The position numbers and the translations under genes are program-made. From Burkholderiales bacterium (GTDB taxonomy: Bacteria > Pseudomonadota > Gammaproteobacteria > Burkholderiales > UBA11063): a stretch of DNA of 48,879 bases. The notes below the pieces were generated by a model that did not search any database, was not told the origin of the DNA, and saw nothing but the letters and a program-made list of their open reading frames with translations. Below are positions 8,632 to 16,220 of the stretch, in pieces. Position 1 is the first letter of the stretch, and each line of letters starts with the position of its first letter. The stretch is taken from positions 1-48,879 of the forward strand of contig JAQUVM010000007.1 of NCBI GenBank assembly GCA_028693355.1. Reading direction: 5' to 3'.

Positions 8632-9885
8632 ATGATAAAAAAAATCTTACGTAAGTTTCGTGGTGAATTCATGCTTGTTTTTATGGCAAACATGTTTTCA
8701 TATCTAGTGGCATTTAGTGGTGCCATTATTTATGTGCGTATGCTTGGAAAAGAAGATTTTGGTATTTATACCTTTGCTTTTGGTATTGTATCTCTTTTCT
8801 TATTGGTAAATGGTTTTGGTGCTGCAAGTGGTGTTTTACAGTATGTGAGTAAGTCTCGTGATAGCAATGAGCAAAAAGCTTATTTAAATTTCGCATTTAA
8901 AAGCGGTATTGTATTTAATTTATTTATTGCTGTATTAATTATTCTATATGCTTTTATTGTACCGCTACCAATTGCTAATTCTCGTAGTGTATTACTTGGC
9001 ATGGCGCTATTTCCTGTTGGTCGCTTATATATAGATATTTTTCAGGCGTATTTACGTGCAACGAGCCAAAATAGACTTCAAGCCAAATTTTTAATTATAA
9101 ATAATATTATTTTACTCTTAACTAACGTTATTGGTGTTGCTATTTTTAAATTATATGGTCTAGTTTATTTTACTTATATTGGTTATATTTTAATGTATTT
9201 TATTTCATTATTCAAATTTAAATTACCAGTAAATTTAAACTCTAAAGATGAGATAAAAATTAATAAAAAGCATTTTTTAAGTTATTCTTTTTTTACTACT
9301 TTATCAAATGCATTTTCTGGATTATTATTTATTTTAGATACTATTATCATTGGATATGTTTTAAAAGATGCAGAGTTATTAGCTATCTATAAAGTAGCAA
9401 CGATAATACCTTTTGCTATTACGTTTATTCCAAACATTGTGGTTAATTATCATTATCCTGAGTTTGTTAAAAATGCGCATAATAAAGAAGCTTTGCAAAT
9501 CTTAGCATTTAGAGTTAGTAAACAATTGTTTATATTTAGTAGCATAGTTAGCCTATGTCTAATTATTAGTGCTAAACATTTGATTTTAATATTATTTGGT
9601 GATCATTACCATGAAAGTATTTTACCTTTCCAGATTATTGCTTTTGGCTACTGGATATTAGCTACATTTAGAACTGTTAATGGTAATATTTTGGCGGCTC
9701 TAGGTAAAGCAAAACTTAGCTTTTATTTAACTTTTGTTATCTTGATTGCTAATGTATTTGTTACTTATTTGATGGTACATTTTTTCTCAATAATTGGTGC
9801 TGCTATTGCTGTATTATTCATGTATGCTTTTTCATCATTGATCGGATATACTACACTAAAGCTAGTTTTAAAAAAATTACCATAA
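8632..9885 (+). CDS. Wzx-like oligosaccharide flippase
   Basis: A 417-residue polytopic membrane protein with about 12-14 hydrophobic segments and the N-terminal pattern of the polysaccharide synthesis/MATE-like flippases (YLVAFSGAIIYVRMLGKEDFGIYTFAFGI). It should move undecaprenyl-PP-linked glycan across the inner membrane. It directly follows the GT4 gene. No Wzy polymerase is present in the window, and the PglL-type ligase at the window start is frameshifted. Confidence 0.85.
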   Translation: MIKKILRKFRGEFMLVFMANMFSYLVAFSGAIIYVRMLGKEDFGIYTFAFGIVSLFLLVNGFGAASGVLQYVSKSRDSNEQKAYLNFAFKSGIVFNLFIAVLIILYAFIVPLPIANSRSVLLGMALFPVGRLYIDIFQAYLRATSQNRLQAKFLIINNIILLLTNVIGVAIFKLYGLVYFTYIGYILMYFISLFKFKLPVNLNSKDEIKINKKHFLSYSFFTTLSNAFSGLLFILDTIIIGYVLKDAELLAIYKVATIIPFAITFIPNIVVNYHYPEFVKNAHNKEALQILAFRVSKQLFIFSSIVSLCLIISAKHLILILFGDHYHESILPFQIIAFGYWILATFRTVNGNILAALGKAKLSFYLTFVILIANVFVTYLMVHFFSIIGAAIAVLFMYAFSSLIGYTTLKLVLKKLP

Positions 9886-9900
9886 AGAGCATAAGAAACT

Positions 9901-10019
9901 ATGTCTATTGATGTTAAAACCGCAGAGTTAATATTATTTAGTTTATTATTAATTGGTTAAATGCTATAAATAAAGATAAAATTAATAATAAAACTTTCGA
10001 CGATATCTTTTTAAAATAA
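9901..10019 (+). pseudogene. Possible frameshifted small ORF behind the flippase
   Basis: An ATG at 9901 opens 19 codons (MSIDVKTAELILFSLLLIG) to TAA at 9958. The frame two bases over continues sensibly as INWLNAINKDKINNKTFDDIFLK with a stop at 10017-10019. Joined, this gives about 42 residues with one hydrophobic stretch. I do not recognise it. It could be a decayed small gene or chance. Confidence 0.25.
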
Positions 10020-10035
10020 ATAATAGGACAGCAGA

Positions 10036-10971
10036 ATGAAAGAGTACTATCGTATAGTTTTAGGTCAAAAGAACTCTTATGCAAAAGAATGTTTTGATGA
10101 TAACTTCATTGGAGCAGATTATGGAATTTTACAAGATCTTAGTGCTGATTTGTCAGATGATTGGAAAGAGTTTAACCAGAAATATATTCCAATTTGGCTT
10201 ATGGATAATCCTGATAAAAGTCGTGTTTCTGCTGGACTATCTTGCGGACAATTATGGACTATTGCAAAAGGAATTAATAAAGGTGATATAGTTATTTGCA
10301 ATGATGGAAATGGCGAGTATCACATTGGCGAAATACTAGATAATTATAGATATGATTCTGATGCAATGTTCCTTCCACACAGAAGAACAGTTAAATGGCT
10401 AGAGCAAACTATTTTTCGTAATAATATGAGTGATGCGCTTAGAAACTCAACTGGATCGATTGGAACTGTTTGTAATATTACCAAATATGCGTCTGAAATA
10501 GAGACTTTTATTACAAACAAGGCTATGCCAGTGCTCATATCTACCGATGAAACAATTGAAGACCCGACTGTTTTTGCATTAGAAAAACATTTGGAGGATT
10601 TTCTTGTAGCAAATTGGAGCTATACTGAACTTGGTAAATTATATGATATTTTTAATGAAGGCGGTGAATTAATAGGGCAACAATACCCAACTGATACAGG
10701 AACAATTGATATTCTTGCCATTAGTAAAGATAAATCTCATTTATTAGTGGTTGAATTAAAAAAAGGGCGAGCAAGCGACTCTGTTATCGGTCAAATTATG
10801 CGTTATATGGGATATATTAAACAAGAAATAGCTGAGGGTAGTCAATCTGTTTCTGGAGTAATAATAGCTCTTGAAGATGACAAGAGGATAAGAAGAGCTT
10901 TAGCATCGACAAATAATATTGATTTTTATCGTTATAAAATTAATTTTACATTAGATAAAGTAAATTTATAA
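10036..10971 (+). CDS. PD-(D/E)xK endonuclease, NucS/DUF91-like, with N-terminal PUA/EVE-like domain
   Basis: The C-terminal half (about 175-300) matches the NucS/DUF91 nuclease core: FALEKHLEDFLVANW, then GTIDILA with Asp225, VVELKKG with Glu240 and Lys242, and IGQIMRYMGY with Gln253. These are the metal-binding and catalytic residues of the PD-(D/E)xK fold. The N-terminal 150 residues, with CGQLWTIAKGINKGDIVICN, GEYHIGEI and PHRRTVKWL, look like a PUA/EVE-like domain, a fold used to read modified bases. That assignment is inference. The pairing suggests a stand-alone type IV-like restriction enzyme acting against modified phage DNA. No partner methylase or helicase is nearby. A ribosome-binding site (AGGACAG) precedes the start. 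Confidence 0.7.
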   Translation: MKEYYRIVLGQKNSYAKECFDDNFIGADYGILQDLSADLSDDWKEFNQKYIPIWLMDNPDKSRVSAGLSCGQLWTIAKGINKGDIVICNDGNGEYHIGEILDNYRYDSDAMFLPHRRTVKWLEQTIFRNNMSDALRNSTGSIGTVCNITKYASEIETFITNKAMPVLISTDETIEDPTVFALEKHLEDFLVANWSYTELGKLYDIFNEGGELIGQQYPTDTGTIDILAISKDKSHLLVVELKKGRASDSVIGQIMRYMGYIKQEIAEGSQSVSGVIIALEDDKRIRRALASTNNIDFYRYKINFTLDKVNL

Positions 10972-11197
10972 ATTTAATACAGAATATTAAGAATGTACAA
11001 CTAACATATTGATAATAAGATGAAAAAATGTAATTATTATATATGAAAAGCTAGTTGCATTAAAAATCTTCCAATATATTTATTTTTATGGTTGATATAA
11101 AGTCTGATAAAAGTAATTATTAATAGTTAATAATATATTTGATATTTGAGTCATCTTATAAAAATGTAAATAAATTTTTAAAGAGTATAATCATAAA

Positions 11198-11791
11198 ATG
11201 AATAAATTCCAAGAATTAGCTAATATTGCAATAAACCATGATGAGATTACAATTCGTCGTTATCAAGAGAGCGACTTTACTGAGTTAGATGAGATTTTTG
11301 ATAAAGATTTTTTTACTTGGTTTTTTACGAGTTATGACTCTTGCCAAGAGTTCGTAGCTGAAAAAATGGCAGATTACGCAAAAGAAAATCTAGTTATGTT
11401 GGTAATTATTGATAATAAAATTGGCAAAATTATTGGCACTTCGTCTTTGTATGAGATTAGTTTTCGCCATAAACGAATTGAAATGGGTTCTAGTTGGTTA
11501 TCCAAAGATTATCATGGTACTCATTATAATGCGTTAGCTAAATATTTACTTATTGATACTCTAATTAATAAGTATGGGTTTAATCGTATTCAATGGAAAA
11601 CTGATGCTTTAAACGATAAATCAAAAAATGCCATGAGTAAATTAGGTTTTGTTTATGAAGGCACTTTGCATCGTCATGCTATAACTCATACAGGTAGGAT
11701 CCGTGATTCTTTAATTTTTGCTGTTACTGATACTACATGGGGTGAGATTGGCAAAGTGATTCAAGATAGAATAGCAATAAAAAGAAAGTAA
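11198..11791 (+). CDS. GNAT family N-acetyltransferase (RimJ/RimL-like)
   Basis: An acetyl-CoA-dependent acetyltransferase of 197 residues. The N-terminal ITIRRYQESDFTELDEIF, the central EMGSSWLSKDYHGTHYN (beta4/pyrophosphate-loop region) and the C-terminal RIQWKTDALNDKSKNAMSKLGFVYEG are hallmark Acetyltransf_3/RimJ-L segments. Substrate unknown; related proteins acetylate ribosomal protein N-termini or other small amines. It stands alone and ends base-to-base against the convergent hda gene, with no terminator between them. The 226-base AT-rich gap before it (10972-11197) shows no gene. Confidence 0.85.
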   Translation: MNKFQELANIAINHDEITIRRYQESDFTELDEIFDKDFFTWFFTSYDSCQEFVAEKMADYAKENLVMLVIIDNKIGKIIGTSSLYEISFRHKRIEMGSSWLSKDYHGTHYNALAKYLLIDTLINKYGFNRIQWKTDALNDKSKNAMSKLGFVYEGTLHRHAITHTGRIRDSLIFAVTDTTWGEIGKVIQDRIAIKRK

Positions 11792-12472
11792 TTATTCTAA
11801 ATTTAATATGCTTTTAATTAAAGTATTGGTAATTGCTGATTTACTTTGAGTTGCAACTAAACTAACTTCATGAATAGCAGAGGTTAGCATTCCAAGGCTT
11901 CGTGAGTGATGATTTAGCAAATATTTGAGAGAACTATCTGATACTTTTATTTGTTCACATTTGGTATATATTTGTAAAGCTTGGAGCAAATCATCTTCAT
12001 TCATTGTTTTTAGAGCAAATACAACGCCTGAATGCAAACGCGTTTTTAAATCTGAACGAATATCTATATTGTTTAAGTTTTGCGTAGAGCTTGTTAAGAG
12101 ATAATTATCGCGGTTTGCTAACCGAATTTTATTAAATAAATCAAAGATAGCAATTTGCTCTGGTTCATTTATATGGTCTACATTATCTATTGCTATAAAA
12201 CGATAAGTATCAAGATCAATATCATTTACAGATATTTCGCTTAAATCAGAGCTTGTAAGATAAAGTCCTGCATTATATTTTTGGTTAGCCAAATTTACCC
12301 ACGACTTTAATAAGTGGCTTTTGCCACTATTATTGCTTCCATAAATATGGCAGAACTGGTGCGCAAAGTTTTGTAAGCTTGCAACTGTAATTTCATTGCC
12401 TAAGCTGATAAAGTTATTAAATTCGTAATTTTGATCAAATAAGTTTAACAGCTGTTGTTTTGTATTTATCAT
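11792..12472 (-). CDS. hda: DnaA regulatory inactivator Hda (DnaA-homologous ATPase)
   Basis: Hda works with the sliding clamp to make DnaA hydrolyse ATP, preventing re-initiation of replication. The 226-residue protein is a DnaA domain III relative: Walker A GSNNSGKS at 45-52, Walker B FIAIDNVDHI, and sensor-region STQNLNNID. It has no DNA-binding domain IV, which separates it from DnaA. The clamp-binding motif expected near the N-terminus is only loosely matched. It starts one base after perM, so it is expressed with that gene, as in many beta- and gammaproteobacteria. Confidence 0.85.
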   Translation of the reverse strand: MINTKQQLLNLFDQNYEFNNFISLGNEITVASLQNFAHQFCHIYGSNNSGKSHLLKSWVNLANQKYNAGLYLTSSDLSEISVNDIDLDTYRFIAIDNVDHINEPEQIAIFDLFNKIRLANRDNYLLTSSTQNLNNIDIRSDLKTRLHSGVVFALKTMNEDDLLQALQIYTKCEQIKVSDSSLKYLLNHHSRSLGMLTSAIHEVSLVATQSKSAITNTLIKSILNLE

Positions 12473-12473
12473 A

Positions 12474-13541
12474 TTAGTCTAGGTAATAACTTGTACTTTT
12501 ATAATAACGTTTTGCATGGCGAACTAATACGACTGCAATCGTAGATAATGGTAATGCTAAAAGAATACCTACTATTCCAAATACTTTACCAAATATCATT
12601 AGAGATAGGATAATCATTATAGGATTTAGACCTATTCTACCGCCCACTAAAAATGGAGTTACTATTCCACCTTCCAACATATGTCCAATGGCAAAAACAA
12701 TTATAATTTGCATTATACCCTCAGTTCCACCTACTTGAGCTACACTACTAACTATTGCAAATAGAAATCCTGATATAACACCTAAGTAAGGGATAAACAC
12801 TAATAGTCCTGTAACAATACCAATAGCTGCACCAGATGGTAATCCAATGATAGTTAGTCCGATAGCATAATATGCTGCCATAATCATCATTACTGATAGT
12901 TGTCCACGTAGGTATGAAGATAGCATTTCATCTATATCATGAGCTAAGCTATGAGCAGCATCAGTAAATGATCTTGGAACTAATTCATCAAATATTCTTA
13001 TGATTTTATGCCAGTTTAATATGCTGTAGAATAATGAAAATGGGATTAGTATCATGTATACTAATATCTCAATTAAAATAAAGCTATTTTGTGCAATCCT
13101 ACGCACTATGTCTAAGTTATTGGTGATTTTTTCTTGATTACTCAGTAGTACTTCTTTTAGTGTATTTAAATCAACAGAGATATGTGTTCCAAATTGTTCA
13201 TTGAAAATAGACATAACATGAGTATTTATTAGTGAAATTATTTGTGGTAGTTTTTCTATAACAACAGTTGCTTCATCTGCAAGTACAGGTAGAACAAATG
13301 CTGGGACTGAAATAAATAAGATTAGAGTCGTGAGCGAAAAAAATAAAGCGCTATATTTTCTTTTTATTGTAAATTCTTCTTCTAGTTTATCAACTAATGG
13401 ATTTAAGATATAGGCAATAATTAATGCAATAATAAAAGGTATCAAAACCCTGCCAATAAGCAAAGCAATGGTGAAAATTAGTATTGTTACCAATAGAATT
13501 GAAACGATTGGTTTTATTTTTATAAGTGGTTTTTGTAGCAT
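12474..13541 (-). CDS. perM: PerM/AI-2E family transporter
   Basis: A 355-residue inner-membrane protein of the AI-2E exporter-like (UPF0118) family. It has about eight hydrophobic segments, the N-terminal pair LLIGRVLIPFIIALIIAYIL, a soluble central stretch and the conserved C-terminal IGLNPIMIILSLMIFGKVFGI with LLALPLS. Members have been linked to permease, Na+/H+ or signal export functions; the substrate here is unknown. It is the first gene of a perM-hda pair. Its stop is one base from hda. Confidence 0.85.
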   Translation of the reverse strand: MLQKPLIKIKPIVSILLVTILIFTIALLIGRVLIPFIIALIIAYILNPLVDKLEEEFTIKRKYSALFFSLTTLILFISVPAFVLPVLADEATVVIEKLPQIISLINTHVMSIFNEQFGTHISVDLNTLKEVLLSNQEKITNNLDIVRRIAQNSFILIEILVYMILIPFSLFYSILNWHKIIRIFDELVPRSFTDAAHSLAHDIDEMLSSYLRGQLSVMMIMAAYYAIGLTIIGLPSGAAIGIVTGLLVFIPYLGVISGFLFAIVSSVAQVGGTEGIMQIIIVFAIGHMLEGGIVTPFLVGGRIGLNPIMIILSLMIFGKVFGIVGILLALPLSTIAVVLVRHAKRYYKSTSYYLD

Positions 13542-14028
13542 ACGATTATTTTTATATAAAATTTATGTTTTAGCTGCGAAATTATACTATAAATCTAACT
13601 TATCTTTTACAATCATTTAACCATAAAGTAATGATCTATTGCTGATTTACCTCTGATATGCGGCTAATATAGGAACTAATGCCTTAAAAACTGAATTTTT
13701 AACCAAATATAAACATTCAAGAAAGCCTTGAAATATAAAGGATAAGCTCCATCTCAATACCGATCCATATTTTGGCTTTTATTGCTATCTACGCGCTGAT
13801 AATCTAAGCCTAGAACGGCAAGTCAGTCAAAGGTCAGAGATTATAAAATTAATAAAATACCTAAAGAAATAATAAATAAACCATTTACTTAATATATGGG
13901 AGTACACGAGTTAATCTATGATGACGCTGCTTATAAACTGAGACTGGAAGATAAAAATACAAAGTAAGCTACAGTAGCATCTACTACTACATTAGTCGTG
14001 ATAGGTTTCAAAATGGTAAATTATACAG

Positions 14029-14184
14029 ACTAATGGATTGATTCACAGGTTTTTACCTAATGGCTATGATTTTAATCTGGTTACGGATGAAACGATAAAG
14101 TTTATCCAAGATAGCCTGAATAGCCGATACCGTAAAAGAATTGAACGAATGACACATACTAGTTTAATGGTAGATATAGTGTAG
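14029..14184 (+). pseudogene. IS30-family transposase remnant (C-terminal fragment)
   Basis: One frame reads TNGLIHRFLPNG, then YDFNLVTDETIKFIQDSLNS and RYRKRIERMT. This follows the IS30 C-terminal consensus (TNGLIRRYFPKGTDF..VT.E.I..V...LNNRPRKRL...TP) closely. The Glu of the DDE triad lies just upstream and is not preserved. The frame ends at TAG 14182-14184. It is a dead fragment. Confidence 0.6.
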
Positions 14185-14417
14185 CAAGCCGCCTAAGCAA
14201 GAATCTATCTTCAAACCACTGAAAATGTTATTAAAGCAAATAGCAAAGCTGCTGCATGGATTATTTTAGCCAAAATCGGATAGTTCTTGGTAAAAAATCC
14301 AGAAAATTTAAGTTTAAAGAAAAATAACCTATAAATCATGGATTATAATATTGACATCACCTCGAATAATGGAAATTTAACCTTTAAAAGTTTCTATTTG
14401 CCTGAAAATCCAACAAA

Positions 14418-14445
14418 TTTGTGTAGCGGATAAATCCGCCACAAA
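14418..14445. repeat. GC-rich hairpin in the decayed region
   Basis: TTTGTG pairs with CACAAA and GCGGA with TCCGC around a TAAA loop, with a two-base bulge. It may be a relic end of a mobile element or an old terminator. Confidence 0.35.
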
Positions 14446-14453
14446 ATGCCTAA

Positions 14454-14525
14454 TTATTTCTCTAAGTCTCTAAGTTTAGCTTCTGAAATTTTAGAACGAG
14501 TTATATACTTATCTTTATGAATCAT
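14454..14525 (-). pseudogene. IS1595-family transposase remnant (N-terminal fragment)
   Basis: On the minus strand an ATG opens 23 codons reading MIHKDKYITRSKISEAKLRD before TAA. The motif RSKISEAKxR is characteristic of the N-terminus of IS1595-type (IS1016/ISPna2-like) transposases. Nothing recognisable follows, so only the first part survives. Confidence 0.5.
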
Positions 14526-14676
14526 GACAATATGTTAATACACCTTTAAATATGCTTTGATTGTATAGCCCCATATATTTTATAACCTTATTATAAATGC
14601 ATGCTAAAACATAATACTATTAAACTAATAACTAGAGATTGTCCTAAATTTTGTATCAAAACCTAAATCTTGTTTA

Positions 14677-14720
14677 TTAAAAGCCGGTTATGTTTCTATA
14701 TACATAAAACCGGCTTTTAA
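14677..14720 (-). terminator. Terminator-like hairpin downstream of the 272-residue secreted protein
   Basis: A perfect 13-bp stem (14677-14689 with 14708-14720; core AAAAGCCGGTT) surrounds an 18-base spacer. It lies 106 bases beyond the stop of the minus-strand gene. A second perfect 10-bp inverted repeat, GAGTACAATC/GATTGTACTC (14755-14764 and 14773-14782), lies between it and the gene. Confidence 0.6.
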
Positions 14721-14825
14721 TCGCTAATACCTAATTGACAAACCTATATGACGGGAGTACAATCATATAGAAGATTGTACTCAGCAGACTTTTGGTTTGC
14801 ACAATTAGTGATCCACGTATATCAA

Positions 14826-15644
14826 TTAAATTTTTATAGGTTTCATTAATGAACATAAGTTAGCACTTTGCCTGAACCAAGAAGGGTCATGGATATGAGC
14901 TTCTGGGGAAAAAGGTACACTGTAACATTCTGCATTCATCTCGGTCATAGTTGGATTTATAGTATAAATTACGACTGTATTATTGCGCAAATGCTCGGTG
15001 GCCTCCTTGGTGTCCCCCTTATTACTAATTAAATTTTTATTAAGAAGGTTATCTACTTCAGTGTCTGTAATTTTGTAATGAGCACGAGCAAAATTAATGA
15101 TGGGATCATAATCAAGAGAAGTCATATCTTTTGGATATATCGTACCATTTGCGATATATACATATGGGTTGACATCTTTAGCTTTATCCCAATCGTTATT
15201 GGCAACTAATCGGGTAACTGAAGTGCTCTGAAGATCAAATTGATTATGCGTTAGCCACTGCTCACTATACGTCTGTTCCCACTTAGCGCCACCTTTCTTA
15301 AACCACCACTCATGTTGAATCCGCGGTGTATCGGGCCAAACATGCTTACTACCTTCTGTATTCCCACCTGTATAAGTTTTAGTCTCATACCCCTTAACAA
15401 CAAGCATTCTACCGTCTTGGTTATCGCCCCAGCCATTGTTATCCCAGTGTAAAGTATTTTTAGTGTATATATTTACTTCATACGGACTTTGATTTATAAC
15501 CATGGTATAAAATTTGTATTCGCTATTATGGGTAGTAAAAGTATAAGTATCAAGATTAACCGAATTATTATTAGGAGTTCCCCCTACAGTAGCAAAAGCA
15601 GTCAGACTGCTTGTTGCTAATAATACTAATAAAATTTTTTTCAT
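14826..15644 (-). CDS. Orphan secreted protein, Trp/Tyr-rich
   Basis: I do not recognise this 272-residue protein. It starts with a clear Sec signal peptide (MKKILLVLLATSSLTAFA, likely cleavage after FA-T). The mature part is rich in Trp, Tyr, Asn and Gly in its first half (residues about 30-130: HWDNNGWGDNQDG, QHEWWFKKGGAKW), a look common in beta-sandwich, sugar- or membrane-binding secreted proteins, while its last third carries only two Cys (in ECYS and LCSLM), which could form a disulfide. It is a single gene between the insertion-sequence graveyard and a gene-poor stretch, which fits an accessory, possibly acquired locus. A ribosome-binding site (AGGGAAG) precedes the ATG at 15644. Confidence 0.75.
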   Translation of the reverse strand: MKKILLVLLATSSLTAFATVGGTPNNNSVNLDTYTFTTHNSEYKFYTMVINQSPYEVNIYTKNTLHWDNNGWGDNQDGRMLVVKGYETKTYTGGNTEGSKHVWPDTPRIQHEWWFKKGGAKWEQTYSEQWLTHNQFDLQSTSVTRLVANNDWDKAKDVNPYVYIANGTIYPKDMTSLDYDPIINFARAHYKITDTEVDNLLNKNLISNKGDTKEATEHLRNNTVVIYTINPTMTEMNAECYSVPFSPEAHIHDPSWFRQSANLCSLMKPIKI

Positions 15645-15795
15645 ATAACTTCCCTTGTTAATTAAAATTAGAGCGAAATGATACTATAAAGCAATTGTAT
15701 GAGTCAAGTATATTGAAATTAAGCCACCATTTGTAAATATTGCAGTAGTTGTAATATGCAAATTTACTAATAGCATAAGCATCTATTGTTGCCAA

Positions 15796-15939
15796 CTAAC
15801 TATGTTTCAAACCAAACTCATACACAGACTTAACTAACAGCATACCCTCATCATTTACATGAGTAACTAGATAACGACTTGACTTCTTGCCAATTCTATA
15901 AACATCTAGCATTGCTAAAGGCTGACCTATTGCGCGCAC
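15796..15939 (-). CDS. Possible small protein (47 residues) or gene remnant
   Basis: The gap 15645-16220 is otherwise empty. On the minus strand a GTG at 15939, preceded by GAGGTGA a few bases upstream, opens 47 codons to TAG. The peptide has a natural composition: MRAIGQPLAMLDVYRIGKKS, then RYLVTHVNDEGMLLVKSVYE and FGLKHS. It shows no family I recognise. It could be a real small gene or the surviving C-terminus of a decayed one. Confidence 0.35.
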   Translation of the reverse strand: MRAIGQPLAMLDVYRIGKKSSRYLVTHVNDEGMLLVKSVYEFGLKHS

Positions 15940-16220
15940 TACTCACCTCGAAAATTCTAATAATTTATTTTACTAGCTTTTCCAAAATGTATCTTGGCTT
16001 TTACAATTACTTCTTATCATTTATTGATAGTCAATACAGTGTTGCTTTTATGAACTCTATATTTTATTGATCTACTTTATTAATACTGAAATATTTATAT
16101 ATTTTAATTAGCTTCATCTTATTATTTTTCCTAAAATGATTATAATAAAACTTGAAACATGTATGATTTAATAAATATGCAGATTTTAGAATAAAAATAT
16201 TTAAGAAGGTAGGTAATTGA

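Larger units (their letters stand above)
13542..14825. other. Gene-free 1.28-kb stretch with decayed insertion sequences
   Basis: No intact gene is visible on either strand. The stretch contains a recognisable C-terminal fragment of an IS30-type transposase (14029-14184, plus), a short N-terminal fragment of an IS1595-type transposase (14454-14525, minus), a GC-rich hairpin at 14418-14445 and a terminator at 14677-14720. The rest reads as broken coding sequence with stops in all frames. It is best described as an insertion-sequence graveyard. Confidence 0.6.

Noticed and set aside
15879..16070. A plus-strand 63-codon frame in the gap before the large lipoprotein
   Set aside because: No ribosome-binding site or recognisable motif, and it overlaps the better-supported minus-strand small frame.
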